64,000 nt of DNA from Paenibacillus sp. cl123 (GTDB lineage: Bacteria; Bacillota; Bacilli; Paenibacillales; NBRC-103111). The position numbers and the translations under genes are program-made. This document shows positions 16,680 to 26,065 of the stretch, piece after piece (position 1 is the stretch's first letter; the number at the start of each line of letters is the position of its first letter). The notes under the pieces were generated by a model that worked only from the letters and a program-made list of their open reading frames with translations, was not told where the DNA came from and made no database searches. The stretch spans positions 1-64,000 of the forward strand of contig NZ_FMYY01000026.1 in assembly GCF_900101595.1 (NCBI RefSeq), given 5' to 3'.

Positions 16680-17474
16680 ATGAAAGCATATTTGGATCTG
16701 CTTCACGATGTACTGGAGAATGGCGTTCGCAAGGAAGACCGGACGGGCACGGGCACGGTTTCTGTGTTTGGGAGGCAGATGAGAGTCAATCTGGCGGAAG
16801 GATTCCCCCTGCTGACGACCAAAAAGCTGCATATCAAATCCATTGTTCATGAGCTGCTTTGGTTTCTGAGCGGCAGCACGAACGTGAGCTATCTTCAGGA
16901 AAATGGTGTAAAAATCTGGAATGAGTGGGCCGACGAGGACGGCAATCTCGGACGCGTCTACGGCGCTCAGTGGCGTACCTGGCTGGGCCCGAACGGACAA
17001 GTCGTCGACCAGATCGATCAGGTGATCCGTCAGATTAAAACGAGTCCCGATTCGCGGCGGCATCTGGTCAGCGCGTGGAATCCGGCTGAGGTGGACGGAA
17101 TGGCGCTGCCGCCGTGTCACTATGCCTTCCAATTTTATGTGGCCGACGGGCGGTTATCGTGCATGTTCCAGATGCGTTCGGTCGATACGTTCCTGGGCCT
17201 TCCTTTCAACCTGGCTTCGTACGCGCTGCTGACTCATATGGTTGCCCAGCAGGCGGGGCTGGAAGTGGGCGACTTGATCTGGACCGGCGGCGATGTGCAC
17301 ATTTACTTGAACCATCTGGAACAGGTGAAGCTTCAGATGACGCGCGAGCCTTACCCACTGCCGACGCTGACAATTAAGCGCAAGCCCGATTCGATCTTCG
17401 ATTACCGGTACGAGGATTTCGAATTCACAGGCTATCAGTCTCATCCCGGCATCAAGGCGCCGATCGCAGTCTAG
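16680..17474 (+). CDS. thyA: Thymidylate synthase
   Basis: Makes dTMP from dUMP using methylene-tetrahydrofolate as one-carbon donor and reductant. The 264-residue length is exactly that of the short, E. coli-type ThyA. The N-terminus ([15 protein letters not shown]), the folate/dUMP block [14 protein letters not shown], the active-site [12 protein letters not shown] with nucleophile C146, and [16 protein letters not shown] are all present. The ATG at 16680 follows AGAGGTG by nine bases; an upstream in-frame GTG would add four residues. folA starts 16 bases downstream, so the enzyme that regenerates the spent dihydrofolate is co-transcribed. Confidence 0.97.
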   Translation: MKAYLDLLHDVLENGVRKEDRTGTGTVSVFGRQMRVNLAEGFPLLTTKKLHIKSIVHELLWFLSGSTNVSYLQENGVKIWNEWADEDGNLGRVYGAQWRTWLGPNGQVVDQIDQVIRQIKTSPDSRRHLVSAWNPAEVDGMALPPCHYAFQFYVADGRLSCMFQMRSVDTFLGLPFNLASYALLTHMVAQQAGLEVGDLIWTGGDVHIYLNHLEQVKLQMTREPYPLPTLTIKRKPDSIFDYRYEDFEFTGYQSHPGIKAPIAV

Positions 17475-17490
17475 GGAGGTACATCACATC

Positions 17491-17991
17491 ATGACGATTT
17501 CTTATATTTTGGCGATGGACGAAAATCGGGGCATCGGCTACGAAAATAAGCTGCCTTGGCGTCTGCCTGCGGATTTGCAATTTTTCAAGCGGACGACGAT
17601 GGGAGCAACCATTCTGATGGGGCGCAAAACGTATGATTCCATCGGCAAGCCGCTTCCGGGACGTACGAATGTCGTGCTGACACGGGATGAGCAATTTCAG
17701 GCGGAAGGCTGCCGCGTGGTGCGCTCGGTCGCCGAGGCGGCCGAAACGTACGGGCGGGGCGGGGAGAAGGCGGACGAGGAGCTGTTTGTGATCGGCGGCG
17801 CCGAAGTATTCAGACTGCTGCTTCCTTATACCGACCGGCTGTATATCACCGAAATCCGGCATGTGTTCCCGGCCGATACGTATTTTCCGGAGCTGGAGCC
17901 GGGCGAATGGCGGGAAGTGTCCCGGGTGCCGGGCGTGCGCGACGAGAAGAACCCGTACGATTACGACTTCGTGCAGTATGAGCGGAGCTAA
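17491..17991 (+). CDS. folA: Dihydrofolate reductase
   Basis: Reduces dihydrofolate to tetrahydrofolate with NADPH, restoring the cofactor used up by thymidylate synthase. The 166-residue chain shows ISYILAMDENRGIGYENKLPWRLPADLQFFK, with the catalytic loop and PWxLPxDL signature, then ILMGRKTYDSIGKPLPGR for NADPH binding and FVIGGAEVF for the second cofactor strand. The length is normal. GGGAGG lies just before the ATG, 16 bases after the thyA stop. A strong hairpin follows the stop and ends the operon. Confidence 0.97.
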   Translation: MTISYILAMDENRGIGYENKLPWRLPADLQFFKRTTMGATILMGRKTYDSIGKPLPGRTNVVLTRDEQFQAEGCRVVRSVAEAAETYGRGGEKADEELFVIGGAEVFRLLLPYTDRLYITEIRHVFPADTYFPELEPGEWREVSRVPGVRDEKNPYDYDFVQYERS

Positions 17992-18004
17992 AGAAGGCCA
18001 TGAG

Positions 18005-18035
18005 CAGGGAGCCGTTGTCGATAAACGGCTCCCTG
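18005..18035 (+). terminator. Hairpin after thyA-folA
   Basis: CAGGGAGCCGTT (18005-18016) pairs perfectly with AACGGCTCCCTG (18024-18035) over a seven-base loop, 14 bases after the folA stop. There is no long U-tract, but stem strength and position fit a terminator between convergent genes. Confidence 0.75.
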
Positions 18036-18068
18036 TTCGCGTCTGGCCGGGCAAGCGACCTTGAAGCT

Positions 18069-20261
18069 TTATGAGTAGAAGGCATAATGATACAAGGCGA
18101 ATGTAAAGGGAGCGGGGCGCGTAAACGTATAGGCTCCCCGTTCATCGGGACGCAGCTGCAGCGGGGCGAAGGCCGCTCCTTCCGGCCTCGGCCGTACGAG
18201 CCGGTCCCGCTCATCCATCTGCAGGAGCGGAGTGCATAGCAGCTCCCCGTAGGGCTGGCTCGAGCCGCCGGCGTCAGGGCCGCTGGCGAGACCGGGGACA
18301 AACAGCTCATAGCTGCAAGTCTCGGATGGATGGCGTTCCCGGATAATAAGCAGATATCCCGACCGGTCGCTTACGATACTCTGCATGCCGGTCCAGCCTG
18401 TGCCCGTAGGCTCTTCGCCGATCGGCACAATATGACCGGACAACAGATCGGAGTGATACGGCTTCACATCCTGTATGGCCAGGCGCAGCTGCTCGAAGGG
18501 AGCGGACGGCAGGCCGGTCAGCTCCATCCAGGCCAGCGGATTCGCAAACAGCGCAGCGGCGAAGGCGTACAGCAGGCCGGATGCGCCAGGGGCCAGCGGA
18601 TCGCCTTGATACAGCTCGGCGTTTCTGTACACGTTCAGAAACTCCAGCTGCAGCTTTTGGGCGGGCACATAGGGCGCCAGACTCCACAAATTCCGCAGCG
18701 TCCAGTGCGGATAATAGTTGCCCCAGTCGGTATACCGGTTCTCGAGAAACAACGTGCCGAACTGATTCCTGCCGAAATACCCTAGCCGGACCTGGGAAGT
18801 GGCGTCCAGATTAAAGGTCACTCGCCCCCCCGTCGCTTCGACGACTGTTCGCATCATGCGGACGAATCGCGTTTCGCCCCGTTTGGATGCCAGATTGACC
18901 CCATCCAGCTTGAAATAACAAATGCCGTACTTGCGGTGCAAATCAAGGATCACGGCCGCATCCTTCTCCCAATGGGCAAAGTCCTGCGAGGAATCGGGCG
19001 AAAACCACAAGCCGAGCCGGACGCCAAGGCTGTCCGCAAGCTCCGACACGGGCTTCAGCCCGCGCGGGAAACGGTCCGGATGCACGGACCAGAAGTCGCT
19101 GCCTTCCTCGTAATAATCGCTCCATCGTCCTCCGGCAACGACCGAATTGGCCGTGGCTCCTTTCTGCCAGCCGTCGTCAATCTGGTAAATATCGATCCCG
19201 AGCCGTGCCGCGGCAAGAAGCTCCTGCTCCAGAAACGTCTCGGTCACCCGTCCGTCTCTTGACCGGTCGCCCCACGTATTGCTCATGATGTAATAATCCC
19301 GATCCGGCTGATACCGGTAAATGGCTCGATGGTAGTCGTGCAGCGCGGCATAAGCCCCATAACGGCTTCCGCCAAAGACCGCGATAGCGCTGCCGTAAGC
19401 ATGCATCCATTCCTCCGGCTGCAGATCGTCGGCGCTTAGACCCGAACCGGATGTAAACAAGCGGCGCCCGCTGAAGCGGTAATCCTCGCCCATATCCTGA
19501 AGGTGGGCGAGCGGAGTAGGCCCTTCCTTCAAGGCAATCAGTCCGCCGGGCCGGACGGTTCTGCTGAGCAGAGCGATATTGCCCCGCAAGCTTCTTCGCT
19601 CGTTGGGGTACAGCAGCCCCTTATCCGTGCTGACCAGATTATTATTCGTATCGGTCACATCCCGGAAGCTGACCGTTTCCCAGCGGCAGTGCAGCTCGGC
19701 CAGCTCCATCGCGTCCACATAATCGGGCGGAGCGGCTGCACGCTGCTTGTTGTTGTCGTCGAGCCGGTAGTCCGGCGATCCCGGGACCGGAACGCGCGAA
19801 GCGACAGTCTCGTTTGAGGCCGGCGGCCAAATAACCTGAGGTCCGTCCGCTGTCTCGGATATAGGCACGGACGAAGAAGCCAGCACGAGCAGCTCATGCC
19901 TCATGAAGGCGGAGTCCGGATACAATCGGGTCAGGCAGCGAACCGTTCTCTGGGCGGAGCTGTAGTGAAAATCGACGGCTACGCTCAGATAAGGGGCCGA
20001 CAGCCCGGCGTCGTCCCCCTTCATGCAGGCCGCCTTGATCCATTCGGCGCCGCCTGTGTCGCCCAGGCAGGCCAATCGGAACATCGGCAAACGGCTTGAG
20101 GGCTCGATCCATTCCTCGCCTGTCCGCTTATCGAGGATCGAGACGGTGATCGGCGTTCCGGACGACAAATCCCACACCCTCTCCAGCCGTGCATTGCCGA
20201 CATGCAGGTTGACGCCCTTGATCCCCGCGTAGCAATCCTTCCATTCCCCAAGCATACGCAT
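18069..20261 (-). CDS. Alpha-galactosidase (GH36, melibiase type)
   Basis: Retaining glycosidase of 730 residues. An N-terminal beta-sandwich (about 1-320) precedes a TIM barrel. DIYQIDDGWQKG opens the barrel core, ICYFKLDGVN carries the likely nucleophile D453, and LFLENRYTDWGNYYPH is the likely region of the acid/base. A C-terminal beta domain follows. No signal peptide is visible, so it probably acts on imported galactosides. GGGAGGGAC is seven bases before the first ATG. It is divergent from an AraC regulator whose start is 112 bases away, and that regulator probably controls it. No transporter is adjacent. Confidence 0.88.
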   Translation of the reverse strand: MRMLGEWKDCYAGIKGVNLHVGNARLERVWDLSSGTPITVSILDKRTGEEWIEPSSRLPMFRLACLGDTGGAEWIKAACMKGDDAGLSAPYLSVAVDFHYSSAQRTVRCLTRLYPDSAFMRHELLVLASSSVPISETADGPQVIWPPASNETVASRVPVPGSPDYRLDDNNKQRAAAPPDYVDAMELAELHCRWETVSFRDVTDTNNNLVSTDKGLLYPNERRSLRGNIALLSRTVRPGGLIALKEGPTPLAHLQDMGEDYRFSGRRLFTSGSGLSADDLQPEEWMHAYGSAIAVFGGSRYGAYAALHDYHRAIYRYQPDRDYYIMSNTWGDRSRDGRVTETFLEQELLAAARLGIDIYQIDDGWQKGATANSVVAGGRWSDYYEEGSDFWSVHPDRFPRGLKPVSELADSLGVRLGLWFSPDSSQDFAHWEKDAAVILDLHRKYGICYFKLDGVNLASKRGETRFVRMMRTVVEATGGRVTFNLDATSQVRLGYFGRNQFGTLFLENRYTDWGNYYPHWTLRNLWSLAPYVPAQKLQLEFLNVYRNAELYQGDPLAPGASGLLYAFAAALFANPLAWMELTGLPSAPFEQLRLAIQDVKPYHSDLLSGHIVPIGEEPTGTGWTGMQSIVSDRSGYLLIIRERHPSETCSYELFVPGLASGPDAGGSSQPYGELLCTPLLQMDERDRLVRPRPEGAAFAPLQLRPDERGAYTFTRPAPFTFALYHYAFYS

Positions 20262-20373
20262 CCCTTGTCCCTCCCTTAATAATTGGTATAATATTGATGA
20301 AGTAATTTATATATTAAATCGCTTTTCTAGTTTTAATCAACGGTAATGAATTGAGATGGAGTGGTAAAATATT

Positions 20374-21255
20374 GTGCAGCATACATTCGGCTTTCGTTAC
20401 CCGGACGGACAGGGTCACAAGCTTTACAGGATAGTGTCGATCGGTCACGGCACCGCGGAGCGGCCGGAGTACCGCTGGCAGGGACTTAGCCGGAAGCACG
20501 GCGGACTTATCTTTCAGTACACGTTGTCCGGGGAGGGACGCCTGCGGCTTGGCGAAGACGTACACAGGCTCGTGAGGGGTCAGGCGTTTCTGGTCACGGT
20601 GCCGAGCGATCATGAATATTATTACGAGCAGCAGCCGGGGAATGTCCCCTGGGAGTTCGTCTGGCTTCGCGTTGAAGGGATGCTGGCGGAAGAGATCGGA
20701 GCCGAATGCATCCGGAGCATGGGGCCGATCGTACAGCTGGAGCCCGGCGCTCCTGTGCTTGAAGGGCTGTGGAGACTGTACGGGGACGTATCGGCCAAGA
20801 GAATCGGGGACAAGTTCGACATGTCGCTGCGGTTGTACGAGTGGCTTCTGCTGCTTCAGAAAGCCTGCTCGGGCGGCAGCCTGCCTTTGAAAGAAGCAGG
20901 GGTTCCGGATGCCTACGAACGGGCGGCCGCATACATCCGGGACCATCTTCACGAGGATATCTCGCTTGAGGATGTGGCCCTGATTGTCGGCATCACGAAG
21001 CATCATCTGTGCAAAACATTCCCCCGCTACTTCGGCTGCACCCCGATGGATTATGTGCGGAACCGGCGCATCGAGCAGGCGGCGAGGCTGCTCAGGCAGA
21101 GCGGGCTGTCCGTCACCGAGATCGCTCGAAGCTGCGGCTTCAGCAGCACCAGCTACTTCGGCAAAGTGTTCGTCCGGCTGGTCGGGCTGACCCCTTCGCA
21201 GTACCGGGAAGCTTCCGCAGACCGCATTCAGGATATGCTGCATGTGATGGACTAG
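20374..21255 (+). CDS. AraC-family transcriptional regulator
   Basis: Regulator of 293 residues. The N-terminal cupin sensor (about 1-150) includes FQYTLSGEGRLRLGEDVHRL and PSDHEYYYEQQPG. The C-terminal DNA-binding domain (about 185-290) has the two HTH units, ending with the signature EIARSCGFSSTSYFGKVFVRLVGLTPSQYRE. The start is taken as GTG at 20374; the GGAG-like site is about 12 bases upstream, so it is not certain. Divergent placement with the alpha-galactosidase suggests it senses a galactoside and activates that gene across the AT-rich shared region. Confidence 0.9.
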   Translation: MQHTFGFRYPDGQGHKLYRIVSIGHGTAERPEYRWQGLSRKHGGLIFQYTLSGEGRLRLGEDVHRLVRGQAFLVTVPSDHEYYYEQQPGNVPWEFVWLRVEGMLAEEIGAECIRSMGPIVQLEPGAPVLEGLWRLYGDVSAKRIGDKFDMSLRLYEWLLLLQKACSGGSLPLKEAGVPDAYERAAAYIRDHLHEDISLEDVALIVGITKHHLCKTFPRYFGCTPMDYVRNRRIEQAARLLRQSGLSVTEIARSCGFSSTSYFGKVFVRLVGLTPSQYREASADRIQDMLHVMD

Positions 21256-21327
21256 GAATGAAACGGCGGCCATCCGTGCATCTTAAGGACGGGAACCCCT
21301 AGAATCCCCCCGAGAGGAAGATGCCCC

Positions 21328-21645
21328 ATGACCGACGTGAAGCAGCATCAGATGCCGCAGCGGCATGTGATCGATAACGCCGAGAAAGCGATCCAGGTTG
21401 CCAAGGATGCCGAGATGGCCGTGCGCCATGCCCAGCTGGAATCCAATCCTCATAAGCTCGCGGCCGCGCTTGCGGAACTCGAAGCGGCTCAGCATGCGCT
21501 GGGGAAGGCGGACAGCCAGCTGGAAGCCAGGGACCAAGGGCACCTCGCTCAGGAGCTTGTCCAGGTCCGGGATCAGCTGACGCAAGCTCAGCAAAGTCTG
21601 GACGTTACGGCCTCCAACACGCAGCAGCCCAGACAGATGCGCTAA
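21328..21645 (+). CDS. Small helical coiled-coil-like protein (105 aa)
   Basis: The product is not recognised. Apart from short tails, the whole chain is predicted helical and amphipathic, rich in Ala, Gln, Glu and Leu, for example KLAAALAELEAAQHALGKADSQLEA. This suggests a coiled coil or small helical bundle. It has no cysteine, signal peptide or membrane segment. GAGAGGAAG precedes the ATG. A very strong terminator lies just downstream, which supports a real single-gene unit. Its function is unknown. Confidence 0.7.
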   Translation: MTDVKQHQMPQRHVIDNAEKAIQVAKDAEMAVRHAQLESNPHKLAAALAELEAAQHALGKADSQLEARDQGHLAQELVQVRDQLTQAQQSLDVTASNTQQPRQMR

Positions 21646-21674
21646 GGCCGGACGGCAAAAGCAAGAGCAAAAGC

Positions 21675-21713
21675 AAAAGGGTGCGTCCCCGATGGGAGAC
21701 GCACCCTTTTGCC
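21675..21713 (+). terminator. Strong Rho-independent terminator
   Basis: AAAAGGGTGCGTC (21675-21687) pairs perfectly with GACGCACCCTTTT (21698-21710) over a ten-base loop. It works for the small helical protein gene, and its symmetric A/T flanks allow use from the other strand for the tiny gene at 21798. Confidence 0.92.
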
Positions 21714-21797
21714 GTCGTTATTCGCCTATACACACATACAGGAGTTGCCTTCACAGAGAGCAAGTACCGGCCGGCGGCATGTCCGGCAGACCGCTCA

Positions 21798-21893
21798 TCA
21801 CATCGACTGGATCAGCTGGTGGAGTGTAAGGAGCGTAAATGTCAGCGCCGTACTGATGACCGTGTACTTAAGTGCTTTCTCCGAAAAAGTCAT
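21798..21893 (-). CDS. 31-residue single-helix membrane peptide
   Basis: A short frame from ATG at 21893 preceded by GGAGAGAG at about five bases. The peptide starts MTFSEKALKYTV, continues with a hydrophobic stretch rich in Thr, Leu, Ile and Ala (about residues 12-27) and ends LHQLIQSM. The pattern is a short charged head followed by one transmembrane helix, common among tiny Firmicute membrane proteins. The strong hairpin at 21675-21713 lies downstream. It is unrecognised and could be chance, but ribosome site, composition and terminator agree. Confidence 0.5.
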   Translation of the reverse strand: MTFSEKALKYTVISTALTFTLLTLHQLIQSM

Positions 21894-22016
21894 TGCAGCT
21901 CTCTCCTTTACCTGTAGGCTTTAATTATATTGTATCGCAAGCCGGAAGAGGGGCGTGTTAAAGTTTGATGAAGCAGCAGCCTCTCTTTGGCTTGACGCCA
22001 CAACCGATGGGTTGGA

Positions 22017-23270
22017 TTATTCATCGCGCATGGAGCGCAGCTCCTTCAGCGAATAGAAGGTGCCGCGCCAGTAAATGCCGCCTTGCCGCAGCGTAAGTCC
22101 TACCGAGCGGCCGACTACGTAGACAAGCAGCAAAATCGTGACCGGCAAGCCGATAAGCTCGCGGCCTCCCCCGCCTGTGATCGAACGGATGAGCTTCAGG
22201 TAAACGATCAGCATCAGGACTGCGGATGCGCCGAAGCACCAGGCTGCCCAGCCGGGCGCCCAGGCCCAAGCAACCAGCGGCAGGAAGAACAGCAGCAGCT
22301 GACCCAGAATGCCAAGCGCCGCGATGCTTACTTTATAGCCGAAGCCGGAGAACAAATTTTTCTCCAGTCCTTTCACAGCTTCGTTCAGATCTCTGTACCA
22401 CTCCACCTCGATATGATCCGCGCCAGAGGCCAGCCGCTGACGCAGCCGCCTCCGCTTGACCCGGCGTCCCAGCTCCAGATCGTCGTCGGGTCTCATCGCG
22501 AACTCGCGGTGCGTCCCGATCGCCTCATAGGCTCGTCTGGTCATCAGATTGAAAGCGCCGATGCCCATGCCGTGACGATGCTGGAGATCGTCGTTGGAGC
22601 GCCAGGGCCTGACATACAGGCTGAGCGTGAAGAAGAAGTAATGAACGAATGCTTTCAGCCAGAAGCCGCTTGTCCGCATCCGGGGCGCCAGCGTCAGATG
22701 ATCCGCGCGCTCCTGCTGCAGGTAAGCGACAGCATCGGACACAGCTTCGGGAGAGAAGCGGACGTCGGCGTCCGTGAACAGCAAATATTTGCCCCGCGCC
22801 TGGGTATAGCCTTGATACAGCGCGTGGTTTTTGCCGATCCATCCGGCGGGCAGGCTGGTGATATGGATGATCCGCAGCGGTACGCGAATGCCTTCCCGCT
22901 TCTCGGACCAGCTGCGCAGCTCGTCGAGCTTGTGTCCGGTTCCATCCTGGGAACGGTCGTTGACGGCGATAATCTCGATGCGCGGATAAGTCTGACCGAG
23001 CAGATGCTTGACCGTGTCCGCGATGGTCGACTCCTCCTCCTTGGCCGCGATGATGATGGACACAAGCGGATAATCGAACAAAGCTTGCTTCCCGGCAAGC
23101 CCCTGCGTTCTATCGGCAGCGGCCGCCTGACGGCGCACCGCTGTTTGTATAACTGTATTACCCTCGTCATGGGGGAGTGTAAACATCAGACGCTGGGCCC
23201 GCAGCGTATCTACCAGCATAAAGATCCAGTAGCCGAGCGCGAACAGCGACAGAAAGCCGAGCAGGCTCAT
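22017..23270 (-). CDS. Membrane glycosyltransferase, family 2
   Basis: GT-A glycosyltransferase of 417 residues with one N-terminal membrane helix and a cluster of hydrophobic helices at the C-terminus. The catalytic domain starts YPLVSIIIAAKEEE, has the acidic IIAVNDRSQDGT strand, the metal-binding DxD-type motif in LLFTDADVRF, and QHRHGMGIGAFNLMTRRAYEAIG before the acceptor-side acidic RPDDDLELGRRVKRR. Similar proteins glycosylate lipids, carotenoids or polyprenols on the cytosolic membrane face. The acceptor is unknown. The gene is divergent from the yyaC-like gene and stands alone. Confidence 0.87.
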   Translation of the reverse strand: MSLLGFLSLFALGYWIFMLVDTLRAQRLMFTLPHDEGNTVIQTAVRRQAAAADRTQGLAGKQALFDYPLVSIIIAAKEEESTIADTVKHLLGQTYPRIEIIAVNDRSQDGTGHKLDELRSWSEKREGIRVPLRIIHITSLPAGWIGKNHALYQGYTQARGKYLLFTDADVRFSPEAVSDAVAYLQQERADHLTLAPRMRTSGFWLKAFVHYFFFTLSLYVRPWRSNDDLQHRHGMGIGAFNLMTRRAYEAIGTHREFAMRPDDDLELGRRVKRRRLRQRLASGADHIEVEWYRDLNEAVKGLEKNLFSGFGYKVSIAALGILGQLLLFFLPLVAWAWAPGWAAWCFGASAVLMLIVYLKLIRSITGGGGRELIGLPVTILLLVYVVGRSVGLTLRQGGIYWRGTFYSLKELRSMRDE

Positions 23271-23451
23271 GGCCGCACCTCCAACTGTCCCCGGGTTTGT
23301 CCTGAATTATAGCATGCGGGCGAGTACCGCAACAAATAGTTGCCGAGTTCGAACAGCGTACAGTATGCTAACAAATACAAGAATGATGCCGGAGAGGAAC
23401 CGCCCGCGGGGCGGACCCGGACAGGACCGGCGAAAGACAGGTGGTAACGTC

Positions 23452-24000
23452 ATGCAGGAAGAGACGGCTCAGCCGTTAGTTCGGAAAAAAGTACGGGCCG
23501 AGGAGCTGCCCGAGTTTATAAGGATGATCCGCGATCAGGGGACGACGGTAAATGACATGATCTTCGTATGTGTCGGCACAGACCGTTCGACCGGCGATGC
23601 GCTCGGCCCGCTGGTCGGCTCGCTGCTGGAGGAGGCCGGCTATCGCGATGTGATCGGCACGCTGGCGCATCCCCTCGATGCCAGCAATCTGCCCACGAGA
23701 CTGGCATCGCTGCCGGTAAACCGCGTCGTGCTGGCTGTCGACGCTTGTCTGGGGCAGCCGGCGTCGATCGGTTATTACCAGGTGTCGAACCGGCCGCTTG
23801 CGCCGGGCAAGTCGGTAGGCCGGCGGCTTCCTCCGGTGGGTACCTATTCGATCGCGGCTATCGTGAATGCCGACCAGGGGCAGAAATACGCGCTGCTGCA
23901 AAGCACATCCCTGTATGTGGTCATGAACATGGCTAAGGAAATTGCGTCGGCGATCCGCCAGGTGCTGCCTCCGGATTATGGCGGGAGGTTGCTGCCATGA
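23452..24000 (+). CDS. yyaC: YyaC-like sporulation protein
   Basis: Protein of 182 residues resembling Bacillus YyaC, a germination-protease-related protein made during sporulation. The core block IFVCVGTDRSTGDALGPLVGSLL is diagnostic, followed by LDASNLPTRLASLP, VVLAVDACLGQPASIG and a glycine/proline loop (GRRLPPVGTYSI). The ATG at 23452 follows AGGTGG; a longer open frame upstream lacks a ribosome site. The ABC exporter gene starts 16 bases after the stop, so the two may be co-transcribed. Supports a spore-forming host. Biochemical role not established. Confidence 0.85.
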   Translation: MQEETAQPLVRKKVRAEELPEFIRMIRDQGTTVNDMIFVCVGTDRSTGDALGPLVGSLLEEAGYRDVIGTLAHPLDASNLPTRLASLPVNRVVLAVDACLGQPASIGYYQVSNRPLAPGKSVGRRLPPVGTYSIAAIVNADQGQKYALLQSTSLYVVMNMAKEIASAIRQVLPPDYGGRLLP

Positions 24001-24016
24001 TCGGGGAGGGAGAGCA

Positions 24017-25846
24017 ATGAGGGGAGCGGGCATGGGAGAGGGCGGTCCCGGACGTCAGCCGCGGGAGCCGGCAGGCTGGAAAGACGTCCAAATGTCGCGT
24101 GTATACGGCTTGTTCCGGCCATACAAATGGGCGCTGACCGCCATACTCGCTTTGGCGCTGCTGGGGGGCGTATTAGGACTTATACCGCCCCTCGTGATGA
24201 AGGAAATTATCGACCATGCGCTGCCGGAGGGCAGAACCCATGACCTGATGCTCATGGTGGGGCTGATGGTGCTCCTGCCTTTGCTGAGCGGGCTGATCGG
24301 CGTGTGGCAAAATTACCAGAATACGAAGGTCGCGCAGGGCGTCATGCGGGATCTGAGACAGTCGCTGTTCGCGAACCTGCAGCGCCAGTCGATGAAATTT
24401 TTCACGGATGCCAAGTCGGGGGAGATCATCCAGCGGCTGACAGGCGATGTGCAAGCCGTCCAATCGATCGTCTCGACGCTGATCGTCTCCACGATCACAC
24501 AATCGGCCATTGTCGTGACCTCCGTCTGCATTTTATTTGCGCTCGATTGGCAGCTGGCCTTGGTGGCGACCGTCATCCTGCCGCTTTTCCTGCTGCCGGT
24601 TCGCCGCGTATCGGCCATCCGCAAGCGTCTGCGCATCGAGACGCAGCGGGTGCGCGGAGAGATGTCGGCGAAGCTGGGGGAAATATTCGGGGTATCGGGC
24701 GCGATGCTGACCCGCATCTTCCAGCAGGAGCCCGCCCAGCAGCGGCAGTTCGGGCAATTGAACGAGCGGGTGATGGAGCTGGAGCTGCGGCTGAATCTGG
24801 TCGGCCGCTGGTTCGGGATGGTGGTCGGGGTGCTCGGTCCGCTCGGAACGGCGCTGATCTATTTATATGGCGGCTGGAAGGTCATCAACGGGACGATGAC
24901 GATCGGCAGCATCGTAGCCTTCGCCGCTTACCTGGGCATGCTGTACGGTCCGGTAGGGACACTGCTCAATCTGCGCGTAGAGCTGGGGACGGTGCTGGGC
25001 GTATTCCAGCGTTTATTCGAATACGAGGACCTGGTTCCGGAAATAGCGGACGGGGCGGATGCGCGGGAGCTGGGGCAGGCGACCGGACTGGTCGAATACA
25101 ACCGGGTAGCTTATGCTTACCAGCCGGGGCAGTATGCGCTGCGCGATGTGACATTCACGGCTCATCCGGGTGAGGTGGTCGCCATCGTCGGACCGAGCGG
25201 GGCCGGCAAGTCGACCTTGATCGGGCTGCTGGCGCGGCTCTATGATCCGACGGATGGCGAAGTGAAGGTCGACGGGACGGATATCCGTCGTCTGACCGTC
25301 GACAGCTTGCGCCGTCAGATCGCCTTCGTTACGCAGGAGTCGTTCCTGTTCCATGATACGATCCGCGGGAACCTGCTGTTCGCCCGCACGGACGCTTCCG
25401 AAGCGGAAATGGAGGAAGCCTGCAGGCAGGCCCACGTGCACGAGGTCATCCTCTCGCTGCCGGAGGGCTATGACACCACCGTCGGTGAGAGGGGCCACCG
25501 GCTGTCCGGCGGCGAGAGGCAGCGGCTTGCCATCGCCCGCGCGATTTTGAAAAATCCGCGGATTCTTATCCTCGACGAAGCGACATCCCATCTCGATTCG
25601 GAATCCGAAGCCTTCGTGCAGGCGGCGCTGGACAAGCTGATGGTGGGCCGGACGACGCTTGTCATCGCCCACCGGCTGTCCACGATACTGGCAGCCGACC
25701 GGATCATCGTCCTGGAGGACGGCCGGGTGGCCGAGTCCGGGCGTCATGAGGAGCTGCTGGCGGCAGGCGGTTTGTATGCGCGGCTGTTCCGCACCCAGTT
25801 CGCGAAGGTTGATGCTGGCGGCGGCACAGGGCTTGAGCTGTCATAG
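24017..25846 (+). CDS. ABC exporter, fused permease and ATPase
   Basis: Half-transporter of 609 residues that would work as a homodimer or heterodimer. The N-terminal domain (about 35-330) has six membrane helices. The ATPase (about 365-600) shows Walker A GPSGAGKST, Q-loop FVTQESFLF, signature LSGGERQRLAIARA, Walker B ILILDEATSHLD and H-loop IAHRLST, all intact. It resembles lipid- or drug-exporting MsbA/BmrA-type proteins. The ATG at 24017 is preceded by GGGGAGGGAGAG. It follows yyaC closely. Substrate unknown. A perfect 12-bp-stem hairpin ends the unit. Confidence 0.92.
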   Translation: MRGAGMGEGGPGRQPREPAGWKDVQMSRVYGLFRPYKWALTAILALALLGGVLGLIPPLVMKEIIDHALPEGRTHDLMLMVGLMVLLPLLSGLIGVWQNYQNTKVAQGVMRDLRQSLFANLQRQSMKFFTDAKSGEIIQRLTGDVQAVQSIVSTLIVSTITQSAIVVTSVCILFALDWQLALVATVILPLFLLPVRRVSAIRKRLRIETQRVRGEMSAKLGEIFGVSGAMLTRIFQQEPAQQRQFGQLNERVMELELRLNLVGRWFGMVVGVLGPLGTALIYLYGGWKVINGTMTIGSIVAFAAYLGMLYGPVGTLLNLRVELGTVLGVFQRLFEYEDLVPEIADGADARELGQATGLVEYNRVAYAYQPGQYALRDVTFTAHPGEVVAIVGPSGAGKSTLIGLLARLYDPTDGEVKVDGTDIRRLTVDSLRRQIAFVTQESFLFHDTIRGNLLFARTDASEAEMEEACRQAHVHEVILSLPEGYDTTVGERGHRLSGGERQRLAIARAILKNPRILILDEATSHLDSESEAFVQAALDKLMVGRTTLVIAHRLSTILAADRIIVLEDGRVAESGRHEELLAAGGLYARLFRTQFAKVDAGGGTGLELS

Positions 25847-25950
25847 GTGCGGGGCAGAATGCGGGCTTCTGAGGATGCGCACGGGACCATGCATCCAGCT
25901 TCGAGAGCGCCTAAATGTATGGATCTTTTGGAGTAGCGTTCATGTAATGA

Positions 25951-25994
25951 AGGAAGACCCGGTCGGTCGCATGGAGCTTCCGCCGGGTCTTCCT
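25951..25994 (+). terminator. Hairpin after the ABC exporter
   Basis: AGGAAGACCCGG (25951-25962) pairs perfectly with CCGGGTCTTCCT (25983-25994), about 105 bases after the exporter stop. There is no pure U-run, but the stem is long and GC-rich. Confidence 0.75.
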
Positions 25995-26065
25995 GCTGTA
26001 GCTTATTTGCCGCAGCTTGACGCATCAGGTTTCATTAAAAAAAGAGGCCCCTTCAGACAGGAAGC

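Noticed and set aside
21681-21917. Plus-strand open frame of 78 codons after the terminator
   Set aside because: It begins inside the terminator stem, has no ribosome site, and the opposite strand has a better small gene.
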